The notes under the pieces were generated by a model. The model did not search any database and had not been told where the DNA came from. It saw only the letters and a list, made by a program, of their open reading frames with translations. A stretch of 53,943 nt of DNA, taken from NCBI RefSeq assembly GCF_009711165.2, contig NZ_WMID02000036.1:1-53943 (forward strand), given 5' to 3'. Numbering within the stretch: position 1 is the first letter of the stretch; each line of letters opens with the position of its first letter. The DNA is from Flavobacterium sp. MC2016-06. Lineage in GTDB: Bacteria; Bacteroidota; Bacteroidia; Flavobacteriales; Flavobacteriaceae. This document shows, in pieces, positions 42,903 to 51,415 of this stretch. The position numbers and the translations under genes are program-made.

Positions 42903-43850
42903 TTAATAGACTTTTGCCTGCTCTGTAAAGGTAACTCCATTTAATAATTCGGCAGTCTGCATTCTTTTTTTACCAGGTAACTGTAAACTCAAAAGTTGAA
43001 CAAAACCACCCTCAATCGCAATTTTTATTTCTTTTTTACTATTAATTAAACTTCCAATCTCATAAGAATGAGGCTCTGAAATCAATTTTGCCTCATATAT
43101 TTTAATGCTTTGTTCGTCATTTTTATCTTTCAAAAAACACCAAGAAGCAGGATATGGACTTAAACCGCGAATCAAATTATTGATTTCTTCACCAGATTTT
43201 GTCCAATCGATCTTACAGTTTTCTTTATTCAGTTTGTAAGCCGTTTTAATTTCAGCATCATCTTCTTGAATAGTTGTGGTTACATTTCCTTTCTCAATAA
43301 CTTTTAAAGTATCAATTACAGTTTCGCTCCCAAGATTCATTAATCGGTCGTGTAATTGTCCGGCATTTTCAGTTGGTTCAATCGTAATTTCCGAATTCAA
43401 GATCATTGCACCAGTGTCAATTTTATCATCAATAAAAAAAGTAGTAACACCAGTTTTGGTTTCGCCATTAATAATAGCCCAGTTAATTGGCGCCGCACCG
43501 CGATAATTTGGCAATAAAGAAGCATGAAGATTAAAAGTACCCAAACTTGGCATTTCCCAAACCACTTTTGGTAACATTCTAAAAGCCACTACAATTTGTA
43601 AATTAGCATTCAAAGCTTTTAACTCTTCTAGAAAACTTTCGTCTTTTAGATTTGTTGGCTGTAACAAAGTCAAGTTGTTTGCCAAAGCATATTCTTTTAC
43701 CGCCGAATATTTTATTTTTTGTCCGCGTCCTGCAGGTTTATCAGCAGCAGTAATTACGCCAACAACATCATAATTGTTTTTAATAATGGTGTCCAAAATG
43801 CCAACAGCAAATTCGGGAGTTCCCATAAATATAATTTTCAATTTTTCCAT
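42903..43850 (-). CDS. fmt: Methionyl-tRNA formyltransferase
   Basis: The 315-residue protein has the usual length and motifs: IIFMGTPEFAVGILDTIIK at the start, the folate-binding and catalytic stretch NLHASLLPNYRGAAPINWAI, and GVTTFFIDDKIDTGAMIL. The C-terminal OB-like domain has LIRGLSPYPASWCFL. It formylates Met-tRNA for translation initiation. The ATG overlaps the recQ stop by one base, so the two are translated as one unit. Confidence 0.95.
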   Translation of the reverse strand: MEKLKIIFMGTPEFAVGILDTIIKNNYDVVGVITAADKPAGRGQKIKYSAVKEYALANNLTLLQPTNLKDESFLEELKALNANLQIVVAFRMLPKVVWEMPSLGTFNLHASLLPNYRGAAPINWAIINGETKTGVTTFFIDDKIDTGAMILNSEITIEPTENAGQLHDRLMNLGSETVIDTLKVIEKGNVTTTIQEDDAEIKTAYKLNKENCKIDWTKSGEEINNLIRGLSPYPASWCFLKDKNDEQSIKIYEAKLISEPHSYEIGSLINSKKEIKIAIEGGFVQLLSLQLPGKKRMQTAELLNGVTFTEQAKVY

Positions 43851-45745
43851 TATAATTTTAAAGTGTATTTATTGTTTGGTGTTATAATAATGTAATTGTT
43901 TTCTAATAATTCCTGAAGCGCCAAAATAATATCATTGGCATCCAGTTTTATTTGCGTCTGAATTTCTCTCGAAGTCAAAGCTGCCGTTTTTAATAACGCC
44001 AGAATTTTATCGGCAATCGAATCGGCTTCGGTGATTTTGCCTTTTTGTGTAATACAGTAAGAACAAACGCCGCAATTAGAATTTGTTTCTTCTCCAAAAT
44101 AAGCCAGAATCAATCGGTTCTTACAAGTTTTATTTTCCTTTATATAATGCAGCACAGACAAAAGCTGGTCTTTTTTAAGCTGATTTTGTCTTTCTAAATA
44201 TTTAGAAACCCTATTTATCGTGAGATCATCTTCTCGAACTTCATTAAATAATATGGTAGCGTCATTGTTTTTAGACTTATATTCAATGATTTCTTTCTCT
44301 TGTAGTTTTTCTAGAACAGCGCTGACTTGTATTTCGGTACGATTAGATTTTTTAGCAATCAACGGAAGATTAAAAGGAACTTTCATTTCGTAAATTCCGG
44401 GATAAGTTCTCAAAATTGCCAAAACAATTTCTTCGTCATTCTGATTCAAACTTATATATCGAATCACCTCTTTCGATTCGATTAAAAACTGCATTGTAAT
44501 CTTTTCAGAAAATTCCTGAGACATCGTAATAATTCCCTGCTGATTCAAAAACTGCAAAGCATTATAAGTCTTTAGAGTAGGGAAGTCATATTTTTGGCAA
44601 AAATGATTCATTTTAAAAGAAAACGAATCGTCTAAACCTTCGCCGTAAGCAATCTGAAAATAATTGCAAAGTTTAATATAAACCGATTTCAAGAATTTTT
44701 TATCAGGTAGATTACTCAAAAACTGTTGTTCGGTCTGGTTATAATCTGAAGCATTAGTCAATAAAACCGCAAAAGATTTTCCGCCGTTTCTTCCCGCTCT
44801 CCCAGATTCCTGATAATAATTTTCTATATTTTCAGGAAGCTGTGTATGAATAACGGTTTTTACATTATCCTTGTCAATTCCCATTCCAAAAGCATTTGTC
44901 GCCACAATCACCTGCGCTTGTTCGGACATCCACAATTGCATGTTTTTATCTTTTTCTTTAGAGGTAAGTCCGCCGTGATAATAAGCTGCCCTAAAACCTA
45001 AAGATTGTAATTGGGTCGAGATATTCAAGCACGATTTTCTATTTCGAACATATATAATAGAAGGCTGCGGATTTTTCTTCAAGATTTGTTCAACGCGATA
45101 CAATTTGTCTTCGACTTCAAAAACCATGTATGCGATATTTTCCCTAGCAAAAGACTGCTGAAAAAGTTTGGTATCTTTTAACGTTAATTCCGTTTTAATA
45201 TCTTCAATAACTCTTGGAGTTGCTGTTGCTGTCAAAGCCAAAAATGGAATTTTAGGAAAGTATTTTTTAAGTTCTGAAATCTTCAAATAAGCCGGACGAA
45301 AATCGTGTCCCCATTGCGAAACACAATGCGCTTCATCAATAGCAATTAAATTTATAGGTAAATTTTTAATGCGTTCCAGAATCCAGTCAGACTGTAATCT
45401 TTCTGGCGAAAGGTATAGAAACTTGTAATTTCCAAATAGACAATTGTCTAAAAGATCAATAATCTCTTCGGTATGAATTCCACCAGTAAGTGCAATCGCT
45501 TTGATTTCTCTTTTTTGCAAATTCGCGACCTGATCTTTCATCAAAGCAACCAAAGGCGAAATCACCAAGCAAATTCCGTCCTGCATCATTGCCGGAACCT
45601 GAAAACAAATCGATTTTCCTCCGCCCGTTGGCAATAAAGCAAAAGTATCCTGTCCGTCTAAAACCGAATCAATAATTTCTTTTTGAAGCGGTCTAAAACT
45701 TTCGTGTTTCCAGTATTTTAAAAGAATTTCTTGCGCTTCTGGCAT
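43850..45745 (-). CDS. recQ: ATP-dependent DNA helicase RecQ
   Basis: The 631-residue protein has all RecQ helicase motifs: Walker A LLPTGGGKSICFQ, DEAH-type IDEAHCVSQWGHDFRP, LTATATPRV and YYQESGRAGRNG. The RQC zinc site is a Cys in NKTCKN followed by NSNCGVCSYC. The end looks like a short winged helix (LTSREIQTQIKLDANDIILA) and lacks an HRDC domain. It unwinds recombination and repair intermediates. The fmt gene follows it directly. Confidence 0.95.
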   Translation of the reverse strand: MPEAQEILLKYWKHESFRPLQKEIIDSVLDGQDTFALLPTGGGKSICFQVPAMMQDGICLVISPLVALMKDQVANLQKREIKAIALTGGIHTEEIIDLLDNCLFGNYKFLYLSPERLQSDWILERIKNLPINLIAIDEAHCVSQWGHDFRPAYLKISELKKYFPKIPFLALTATATPRVIEDIKTELTLKDTKLFQQSFARENIAYMVFEVEDKLYRVEQILKKNPQPSIIYVRNRKSCLNISTQLQSLGFRAAYYHGGLTSKEKDKNMQLWMSEQAQVIVATNAFGMGIDKDNVKTVIHTQLPENIENYYQESGRAGRNGGKSFAVLLTNASDYNQTEQQFLSNLPDKKFLKSVYIKLCNYFQIAYGEGLDDSFSFKMNHFCQKYDFPTLKTYNALQFLNQQGIITMSQEFSEKITMQFLIESKEVIRYISLNQNDEEIVLAILRTYPGIYEMKVPFNLPLIAKKSNRTEIQVSAVLEKLQEKEIIEYKSKNNDATILFNEVREDDLTINRVSKYLERQNQLKKDQLLSVLHYIKENKTCKNRLILAYFGEETNSNCGVCSYCITQKGKITEADSIADKILALLKTAALTSREIQTQIKLDANDIILALQELLENNYIIITPNNKYTLKL

Positions 45746-45810
45746 CGGTCTCGTTTTAAAGTTAAAAAATTTAGAAAGCAGTTTTCTAGTTTTACAACTC
45801 TAAAACACGA

Positions 45811-46344
45811 CTAAATTTTATCTAAGATATAAAGAATTCTGTTGTCAACCGTGTCTTTCGGCACTTCGATCAAATCGTAACCGTATTTTTTATAAGTACC
45901 AATAAGGTGTTTTTGTATCGCAACTGCCTGTTCAAAATTCTCATAACGCTCTCCGTCGCTCTGATAAATTTCTTCCCAAGGCGGTAAAATAAAGATTTTA
46001 GAATATTTAATGTCCTCACAAGCTTTCGTAAAATGCGCCGGATATTCATCACCAATATAATCCATATAAGCAACAACATCTGGAATACCGCGATCTATAA
46101 AAACTACATTGTCAGGTTCATTAAGTGCGTCATTGTATTGTTTAATACGTCCTTCAAGTAACATTTCGCTAAACAATAAAGGCTGTTCCAAAAACAATTG
46201 GTCAATCCCTCGTTGTTGTGCTTCGAGTGTAACTTGTCTAGAAATTTCGGGGTAACAGCAATAGCCACGAGCGACCAATTCGTTAATAAGAGTAGATTTT
46301 CCCGTTCCCGGGCCACCAATGAGAACTATGATTTCTTTTTGCAC
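45811..46344 (-). CDS. AAA-type P-loop ATPase/kinase-like protein
   Basis: The 177-residue protein starts with Walker A (GGPGTGKST, about 9-17) and has VVFIDRGIPDVVAYMDYIG as a Walker B region. It resembles the AAA_28 family of small ATPases related to nucleoside or nicotinamide riboside kinases. The substrate is not known. A TAAATTTG element lies at 46362-46369, 18 nt upstream of the start. Confidence 0.88.
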   Translation of the reverse strand: MQKEIIVLIGGPGTGKSTLINELVARGYCCYPEISRQVTLEAQQRGIDQLFLEQPLLFSEMLLEGRIKQYNDALNEPDNVVFIDRGIPDVVAYMDYIGDEYPAHFTKACEDIKYSKIFILPPWEEIYQSDGERYENFEQAVAIQKHLIGTYKKYGYDLIEVPKDTVDNRILYILDKI

Positions 46345-46361
46345 TTTCTAAAAATAAAACG

Positions 46362-46369
46362 CAAATTTA
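46362..46369 (-). promoter_or_regulatory. -7 element for the P-loop ATPase gene
   Basis: The minus strand reads TAAATTTG 18 nt before the start codon at 46342-46344. Confidence 0.5.
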
Positions 46370-46560
46370 CCTAAACTTATTGATAATTAAAAAGAATATT
46401 TATCAGAAACGAATGATTTCGCAATTTCAGTAGGCAAAGTTCCTGCTGTCCGCTCCTAATCTTTTGCTTTTTAAAGAAAAAAGCAAAAGGATTTCCGCTT
46501 CCATCAGGGTTAAATCGGGAGATATAGTTTTGTTTTTGGATTCATTTCTCAACTTCACGC

Positions 46561-46639
46561 TCCTGCAAGGTTTCCAAAACCTTGTAGGTATGTCAAGATA
46601 ACTTATAAATACCTACAAGGTTTTGGAAACCTTGCAGGA
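46561..46639. repeat. CTGCAAGGTTT palindromic repeat, copy 1
   Basis: Two perfect 31-bp arms (46561-46591 and 46609-46639) enclose 17 nt. Each arm is nearly palindromic too (AAGGTTTCCAAAACCTT). A half copy is at 47762-47792 and a third copy at 48861-48938. Confidence 0.92.
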
Positions 46640-46651
46640 AATCGAATTTTT

Positions 46652-46743
46652 AGGATGTTTTTTTATGAATAGCCATTGGTTTTAACCAACGGATTATAAT
46701 GCATTGTTAGCATTGACTTTAGCCAAATATTTTCCACCATTTC
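46652..46743. repeat. TTGGTTTTAACCAA downstream module, copy 1
   Basis: After each CTGCAAGGTTT repeat comes GATGTTTTTTTATGAATAGC, then TTGGTTTTAACCAACGGATT, and then TTAGCCAAATATTTTCCACC. The second copy is at 47806-47898, and a truncated third copy lies at 48951-48985. Confidence 0.85.
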
Positions 46744-46750
46744 TGAGAAA

Positions 46751-46913
46751 GTCCCAGAGGGACAATATGTTTATAGAAACAATGATTTATGCGGCCTAGA
46801 ACCCCATCGGGGTGAAATATTCTTTATTAATATTAAATGTCAAATGTCGCTCCGCTGGAGCTTTGATGCTCTGATACAGAAATATAGCTATAAATATTTT
46901 GCTCCTCTGGAGC
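46751..46913. repeat. Cluster of small hairpins, Bacteroidota-type repeat
   Basis: Four short palindromes lie in 160 bp: GTCCCAGAGGGAC (46751), CCCCATCGGGG (46802), GCTCCGCTGGAGC (46849) and GCTCCTCTGGAGC (46901). They are separated by AT-rich spacers. No gene is seen in the 46345-46951 gap. Confidence 0.8.
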
Positions 46914-46951
46914 TATTGCAATTAAATTTTTCTCAGAATCAGCATCTTTAT

Positions 46952-47722
46952 TTAACCCAATCCTCCTGTGGATAAATCTGAATAACTGTGTTTAGTTAAA
47001 TTGATTTTTAAACTAATATTACAGTTTCCTCCATCACTCATATCAATTAGAGAATATTTATACTCATTTTCGATGTAGAAATCTTTACAATAACATTTAA
47101 TCCAAACTTCTTTCTCTTTTTTGTCATTTATTATTGCGGTACATTGTTTTACATACTTACTCAAATTTTTAAGTTTTGAATTATTCTCAGAAAAACATTT
47201 CTTTAAAATTTGATTAACTTCTATTAGTTCCTTTTGATTTAAATCGTAAGGTTTTATTGTATTTGGTTCGTAATTATAATAGATGGCATAAAAATTTGAG
47301 TCAAAAGTAAAAAAAGCATAATCATTGTATTTCCTGAGATCTAATTTGTTTTTGGTTTGAAGTCGATTTTTTTTAATTTCAATTTTTAAAGGAAAAATTC
47401 CGCCAACAAATTCAATAAAATTATTTTTAATAACAGCCTTTTTACTTTTATTATAAGCATGTAGTGATTGGTCGAAATAAATAGTGTCGTTTTTTAAAAA
47501 ATAAATTCCTTTAAATTTTTCCACCTTTTCAGGGCCTATTATTTTTTTAATGCTTGTGAAAATATAAGTGTTGTCAGAATAAAGTTCAAACTTCTCAGAA
47601 CCTCTATAATCATAATTATTTATTGCAAGGATTTGCTCGATTTTAGTTTTCTCAATTATCTGATTTTTACATTGAATAAATAATCCAAATAATAATAATG
47701 GTATTATGATTCGTATTTTCAT
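46952..47722 (-). CDS. Putative lipoprotein, unknown family
   Basis: The 256-residue product begins with a lipobox signal (PLLLFGLFIQC, Cys at about residue 18). The mature part has a lipocalin-like pattern of strands (FELYSDNTYIFTSIKKI, then FKGIYFLKNDTIYF) but no motif. The second half is rich in Lys and Tyr. It is bounded on both sides by CTGCAAGGTTT/TTGGTTTTAACCAA repeats and the function is not known. Confidence 0.7.
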   Translation of the reverse strand: MKIRIIIPLLLFGLFIQCKNQIIEKTKIEQILAINNYDYRGSEKFELYSDNTYIFTSIKKIIGPEKVEKFKGIYFLKNDTIYFDQSLHAYNKSKKAVIKNNFIEFVGGIFPLKIEIKKNRLQTKNKLDLRKYNDYAFFTFDSNFYAIYYNYEPNTIKPYDLNQKELIEVNQILKKCFSENNSKLKNLSKYVKQCTAIINDKKEKEVWIKCYCKDFYIENEYKYSLIDMSDGGNCNISLKINLTKHSYSDLSTGGLG

Positions 47723-47761
47723 CGTTGGTTTGGTTTTAGGCCTTTTTAAGATAATTTATAA

Positions 47762-47898
47762 ATACCTACAAGGTTTTGGAAACCTTGCAGGAAATAGAAC
47801 TTTTAAGATGTTTTTTTATGAATAGCCGTTGGTTTTAACCAACGGATTATAAGTTTTGGTTAGCATTGGCTTTAGCCAAATATTTTCCACCATTTCTT
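47762..47898. repeat. Half CTGCAAGGTTT repeat plus downstream module, copy 2
   Basis: Only the right arm of the palindrome is present (47762-47792). The TTGGTTTTAACCAA module (47806-47898) follows and reaches within 2 bp of the next gene's stop codon. Confidence 0.85.
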
Positions 47899-47899
47899 T

Positions 47900-48370
47900 T
47901 TAATAGTCTCTTTTTTTCGCTATTTTAGGATTGAATTCAATTTCTTTTCCATCAAAATTGAGTACATATTCATTCGATTCAAAATCAAATAGTCGAATTA
48001 GATTGTTTTCAAATGTAATTTCTGGTTTGCCTTCAATATTTACCCAAATATCTCTTCCTCCAAAATCCCAGAGAATTTCTCCTTCTTTTGTTATTCTAAA
48101 GATTTGTAATTCGCCATGAACCAAAAAATCATCTTCAATTATAAACGAATTGTCATGAATGCCAGTTGCTCCTCCTGTTTCAATAATTACGGCACTTGAA
48201 ATTTCTAAATCGTTTTCATTAATAGTAATTGAATGTTGACAAGCTGGATGAAATTGACTTACTAAGTCAGTATAGACCATTTTGTAGTCTTTCAAATTAT
48301 TAACTGAATTTAAAGTGTAGGTTGGATCATCGAATATTTCAATTTCGAAATTTTTGTAATTAAGTTTCAT
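47900..48370 (-). CDS. Hypothetical cytoplasmic protein
   Basis: The 156-residue product starts MKLNYKNFEIEIFDDPTYTL and has no signal peptide. Alternating strands (NSFIIEDDFLVHGELQIFRI, then LWDFGGRDIWVNIEGKPEI) resemble blades of a beta-propeller-like fold. Similar short proteins in this phylum are uncharacterised. It is between two repeat copies and near the next gene on the same strand (29-bp gap). Confidence 0.68.
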   Translation of the reverse strand: MKLNYKNFEIEIFDDPTYTLNSVNNLKDYKMVYTDLVSQFHPACQHSITINENDLEISSAVIIETGGATGIHDNSFIIEDDFLVHGELQIFRITKEGEILWDFGGRDIWVNIEGKPEITFENNLIRLFDFESNEYVLNFDGKEIEFNPKIAKKRDY

Positions 48371-48399
48371 TTTAATATTTTAACTTATTTAGATGCTTC

Positions 48400-48834
48400 T
48401 TAAATTAATTTCAAGCTGTTGAAATGTATTATTTTGTGTTTGAAAGGGCTTACTTCTTCGAAATGTGCTACTTCGCAATCTTTGTTGTTTTTAAGAAATT
48501 GGTTTTCCTGAATGATTAGATAATAATATTTGTTTTGTTTGATTAATAAATAGATATCATAATATTGATAACTGCTTTTAATAATTCCATCTTTGTCAAG
48601 TAAAGAAAAGTCATATGGTTCCTGATTTCTTTTTAGAGATAAAGTTATATTCTTTTGTGAATTTATGATTAGTTTTAATTCTGATAAAGAACCATTTCCT
48701 TTTGTTTCTATTCTTGTTTTTAGATAAAAGATATTATCTCCTTTTTCGAAATTATAATAATCTTTGGAAAGAGAGATAACTTTCTCTAATCGCTTTTTTT
48801 GGCTATATTCTTTGATTTTACTTGGGTTGAACAT
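48400..48834 (-). CDS. Hypothetical protein
   Basis: The 144-residue product starts at the ATG at 48832-48834 (MFNPSKIKEYSQKKRLEKVI). An in-frame ATG 20 codons upstream is rejected because that part (TRFWKPCRKK) is encoded by the CTGCAAGGTTT palindromic repeat at 48861-48938. No motif is recognised. It is polar and rich in Lys and Tyr. Confidence 0.62.
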   Translation of the reverse strand: MFNPSKIKEYSQKKRLEKVISLSKDYYNFEKGDNIFYLKTRIETKGNGSLSELKLIINSQKNITLSLKRNQEPYDFSLLDKDGIIKSSYQYYDIYLLIKQNKYYYLIIQENQFLKNNKDCEVAHFEEVSPFKHKIIHFNSLKLI

Positions 48835-48860
48835 GTTTTTATTTTTTTTTAACTTCTTTT

Positions 48861-48985
48861 TCCTGCAAGGTTTCCAAAACCTTGTTGGTTTCATGAGAGA
48901 ACTTATAATACCTACAAGGTTTTGGAAACCTTGCAGGAAATCGGATCCTCAAGATGTTTTTTTATACATAGCGCTTGGTTTTAAC
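48861..48985. repeat. CTGCAAGGTTT repeat and truncated module, copy 3
   Basis: Arms lie at 48861-48890 and 48908-48938; the left arm differs from copy 1 at a few positions near its end. A truncated TTGGTTTTAACCAA module follows and stops near 48985, just before the stop codon of the hydrolase gene at 49003. Confidence 0.85.
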
Positions 48986-49002
48986 CAAGAGTTGCGATAG
49001 AA

Positions 49003-49920
49003 TCAATCACAAAAAGGATATTTCTCAGAACTCGCAACTTTCTTCCCAGAAGGAATAATCAAATGCGATTCAAATTTCTTCCCTTTCAAAACATCATTCA
49101 CAAAATCTAAAACATATTGCTGTCCTTGGTGAAAAAGGTAACCAGAGAATTCATGTCCGCCACCGCAAAAAGTAATCAGTTCAATGTCTTTATGTAAATC
49201 TTTCGCTTGGTTATATACGGCATAAGAACCAAAAAGAATCAGCCAGCCCGAAGCATTTGTTGGGCAAGAACGATGCGAACCCGCGCTATACGGAACCGTT
49301 TCGTCATTATTTCCATGCGCCAATAACATCGGAATCGCATTTTCTTTCGTAATTAAATTAATATCCTGAATCGCACCCGAACCTCCAATAAAACCTTTGT
49401 ATTTAAAATTTTCAGGTAAATTGTTTTTGTATAAATTCATCAATTTATAATCCCAATAAGTAGCTTGAAAACCAATTTCGGCACCAGCGCTAATTCCGGA
49501 AATAAAGAATTTAGAAGAATCGAGATTGTATTTATCAGCGTTTTCAAGTAAATACGAAGTTGCCTGCCACATGTCTGAAACGCCAATCTGAATCGCTTTT
49601 ATTTTTTCGGTTAAAGTTCCTTTACAGCCAAAATCTTTTCCTTTCATATATAAACTGTACGAAATACTGGCAACCGCGTAACCATTTTTAGCCATGAACA
49701 TTCCGAAATCTTTCTCGCTTGTGCGTTCTCCGCCTGAAAATCCTCCTCCAAAAGCAAAAATCACTAACGGAATTTTTTCTACAGTTTTCTTCTGCGGTAA
49801 ATACAAATCTAAATCCAATTTGATCGTATCGTTTTGAAAATAAGTCATCGTTTTGACTTCCTGAGCCTGAAAATTGTAAAAAGTAAAAAATGTAAAAAGT
49901 AAGAAGATAAATTTTTTCAT
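49003..49920 (-). CDS. Secreted alpha/beta hydrolase (carboxylesterase-like)
   Basis: The 305-residue protein has a signal peptide (MKKFIFLLFTFFTFYNFQAQ). The hormone-sensitive-lipase-like core starts LVIFAFGGGFSGGERTSEKD (oxyanion-hole region) and has the nucleophile elbow GISAGAE with the catalytic Ser. Later LLAHGNNDETVPYSAG supplies the acid and GGGHEF the His. It probably cleaves ester bonds outside the cell, for example acetyl or feruloyl groups on plant polymers; the substrate is inference. Confidence 0.9.
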   Translation of the reverse strand: MKKFIFLLFTFFTFYNFQAQEVKTMTYFQNDTIKLDLDLYLPQKKTVEKIPLVIFAFGGGFSGGERTSEKDFGMFMAKNGYAVASISYSLYMKGKDFGCKGTLTEKIKAIQIGVSDMWQATSYLLENADKYNLDSSKFFISGISAGAEIGFQATYWDYKLMNLYKNNLPENFKYKGFIGGSGAIQDINLITKENAIPMLLAHGNNDETVPYSAGSHRSCPTNASGWLILFGSYAVYNQAKDLHKDIELITFCGGGHEFSGYLFHQGQQYVLDFVNDVLKGKKFESHLIIPSGKKVASSEKYPFCD

Positions 49921-49960
49921 TGTAATCGGGTTTTTAACTCTTGAAATTTATACACAAACT

Positions 49961-50063
49961 TGTCATCCTGAGGAACGAAGGATCTTCGCAAGTAACTCTA
50001 CAAAGAAATGTTTTTTTACTGCATGGAGCTTCTTGTGGAGATCCTTCGTTCCTCAGGATGACA
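49961..50063. repeat. Dispersed hairpin repeat (GAGGAACGAAGGATC subtype), copy 5
   Basis: Two perfect 25-bp arms (49961-49985 and 50039-50063) contain TCCTGAGGAACGAAGGATC. The arms differ from copies 1 and 2 at many positions but still match each other. Confidence 0.9.
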
Positions 50064-50163
50064 AAAATGGCGAATAGAACTTAACTCCCGACGGCTATCG
50101 TGATTGCGCAATATTTCGGTAGATTATTTTCTCAAATATAAGAGGAAAAATCACAAAGAAATA

Positions 50164-50215
50164 ATGTTGTAAAGTTTTTTTCTTTGCACCTTTGCGCCTC
50201 TGTAACTTTGCGCCT
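50164..50215. repeat. CTTTGCGCC-type short repeat
   Basis: Three near copies of CTTTGCGCC or CTTTGCACC lie in 52 bp. The 49921-50284 gap otherwise holds only the hairpin repeat and the promoter for the DUF493 gene. Confidence 0.55.
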
Positions 50216-50257
50216 TTTTCGAAAGAAAAAAATCTAAAAAATCTGAAATCAAAACCG

Positions 50258-50265
50258 TATATTTG
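50258..50265 (+). promoter_or_regulatory. -7 element for the DUF493-DUF4290-murA cluster
   Basis: TATATTTG lies 19 nt before the ATG at 50285. Confidence 0.55.
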
Positions 50266-50284
50266 CGTTTATTTTTAATTAAGC

Positions 50285-50581
50285 ATGGAGAACGATAAAG
50301 AAAAAGAGACCGCCGAATTTTACGAAAGATTAAAGGTTGAGTTAGACAACTCAAATACTTGGCCAGCTGAATATTTATATAAATTTATTATGCCTTCAGT
50401 TGCTGACAATGTTGAGAGAGTCGAAAAAGCTTTTGACAATTTAGGTGCGGTTATCAAAACAACAAAATCTAAAACAGGTAAATTTACCAGCGTTTCTATA
50501 GATGTTACAATGCACAGCGCCGATCAGGTAATTGGTAAATACAAAGAAGTTTCTACAATAGAAGGTATAGTTTCATTATAA
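50285..50581 (+). CDS. DUF493 (YbeD-like) protein
   Basis: The 98-residue protein opens with a charged helix and then WPAEYLYKFIMPSVADNVER and KFTSVSIDVTMHSADQVIGK, the DUF493 alpha/beta pattern. Family members are small cytoplasmic proteins with an ACT-like fold. It is 3 bp from the DUF4290 gene, so they form one operon. Confidence 0.88.
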   Translation: MENDKEKETAEFYERLKVELDNSNTWPAEYLYKFIMPSVADNVERVEKAFDNLGAVIKTTKSKTGKFTSVSIDVTMHSADQVIGKYKEVSTIEGIVSL

Positions 50582-50584
50582 CTT

Positions 50585-51310
50585 ATGGTCGAAAAATATA
50601 AAAAAGAAGTCGCGAATGACGTTGTTTTTAATTTAGAATATAATTCTGAAAGACAACGTTTACTTATTCCAGAATATGGTCGTCATTTGCAAAAATTGAT
50701 CGATCAGGCAACTGTTATTGAAGATGCTGAAACGCGCAATAAAGCTGCGAAATACATCATTCAAGTTATGGGAAGTTTGAATCCGCATTTGCGTGATGTG
50801 CCCGATTTTCAGCATAAATTATGGGATCAGCTTTTTATTATGTCTGATTTTAAATTAGATGTAATATCGCCATATCCAATTCCATCAAGAGATGTATTGC
50901 AGTTAAAACCTGATGTTTTGCAATATCCGCAGAACTTTCCAAAATACAGATATTATGGTAACAACATCAAATATATGATAGATGTTGCCAATAAATGGGA
51001 AGACGGCGAAATGAAAAATGCATTGATATTGGTGATCGCCAATCACATGAAAAAATCATATTTAAGCTGGAATAAAGACACGGTAAAAGACGATGTGATT
51101 TTTGAACATTTATTTGAATTGTCTGGAGGAAAAATCAATTTATTGCAAAGCACAGAAGAGCTTCTAAATACAACTGATTTATTGCGTACCAATAAGCGTG
51201 TGTCTAATAAAATTGCACCAGCGGGACCACCAAAAATTCAAAGCAACAAAAACAGCAATAATAAAGGCGGAAAACCAAAACCTTTTCAGAAAAATAATAA
51301 TCAGAAATAA
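50585..51310 (+). CDS. DUF4290 family protein
   Basis: The 241-residue protein has the DUF4290 core (NLEYNSERQRLLIPEYGRHL, then NKAAKYIIQVMGSLNPHLRD and WEDGEMKNALILVIANHMKK). It ends in a low-complexity tail rich in Asn, Lys, Pro and Gly. It is a Bacteroidota-specific family and is commonly found ahead of murA; a link to cell-wall growth is possible but unproven. Confidence 0.88.
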   Translation: MVEKYKKEVANDVVFNLEYNSERQRLLIPEYGRHLQKLIDQATVIEDAETRNKAAKYIIQVMGSLNPHLRDVPDFQHKLWDQLFIMSDFKLDVISPYPIPSRDVLQLKPDVLQYPQNFPKYRYYGNNIKYMIDVANKWEDGEMKNALILVIANHMKKSYLSWNKDTVKDDVIFEHLFELSGGKINLLQSTEELLNTTDLLRTNKRVSNKIAPAGPPKIQSNKNSNNKGGKPKPFQKNNNQK

Positions 51311-51400
51311 AAAAGTTGCTAAGATGCTAAGTGACTAAGATGCTAAGATTTTTAGCTCAGAACATTAGAATCTCAGAACCTCAGAACCTAAAAAAGAAGA
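51306..51400. repeat. TGCTAAGATGCTAAG / CTCAGAACCT short repeats
   Basis: Bases 51314-51349 hold tandem-like copies of TGCTAAGA and related words. CTCAGAACCTCAGAACCT follows at about 51371-51388. They fill the gap between the DUF4290 gene and murA. Confidence 0.6.
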
Positions 51401-51415
51401 ACCTAAAAAAGAACT

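Noticed and set aside
46561..48985. Regularly recurring palindromes suggesting a CRISPR array
   Set aside because: The copies are about 1.1 kb apart with genes between them, and there are no spacers of uniform length or cas genes.
50151..50354. A 67-codon minus-strand frame
   Set aside because: It overlaps the DUF493 start and the CTTTGCGCC repeat in antisense.
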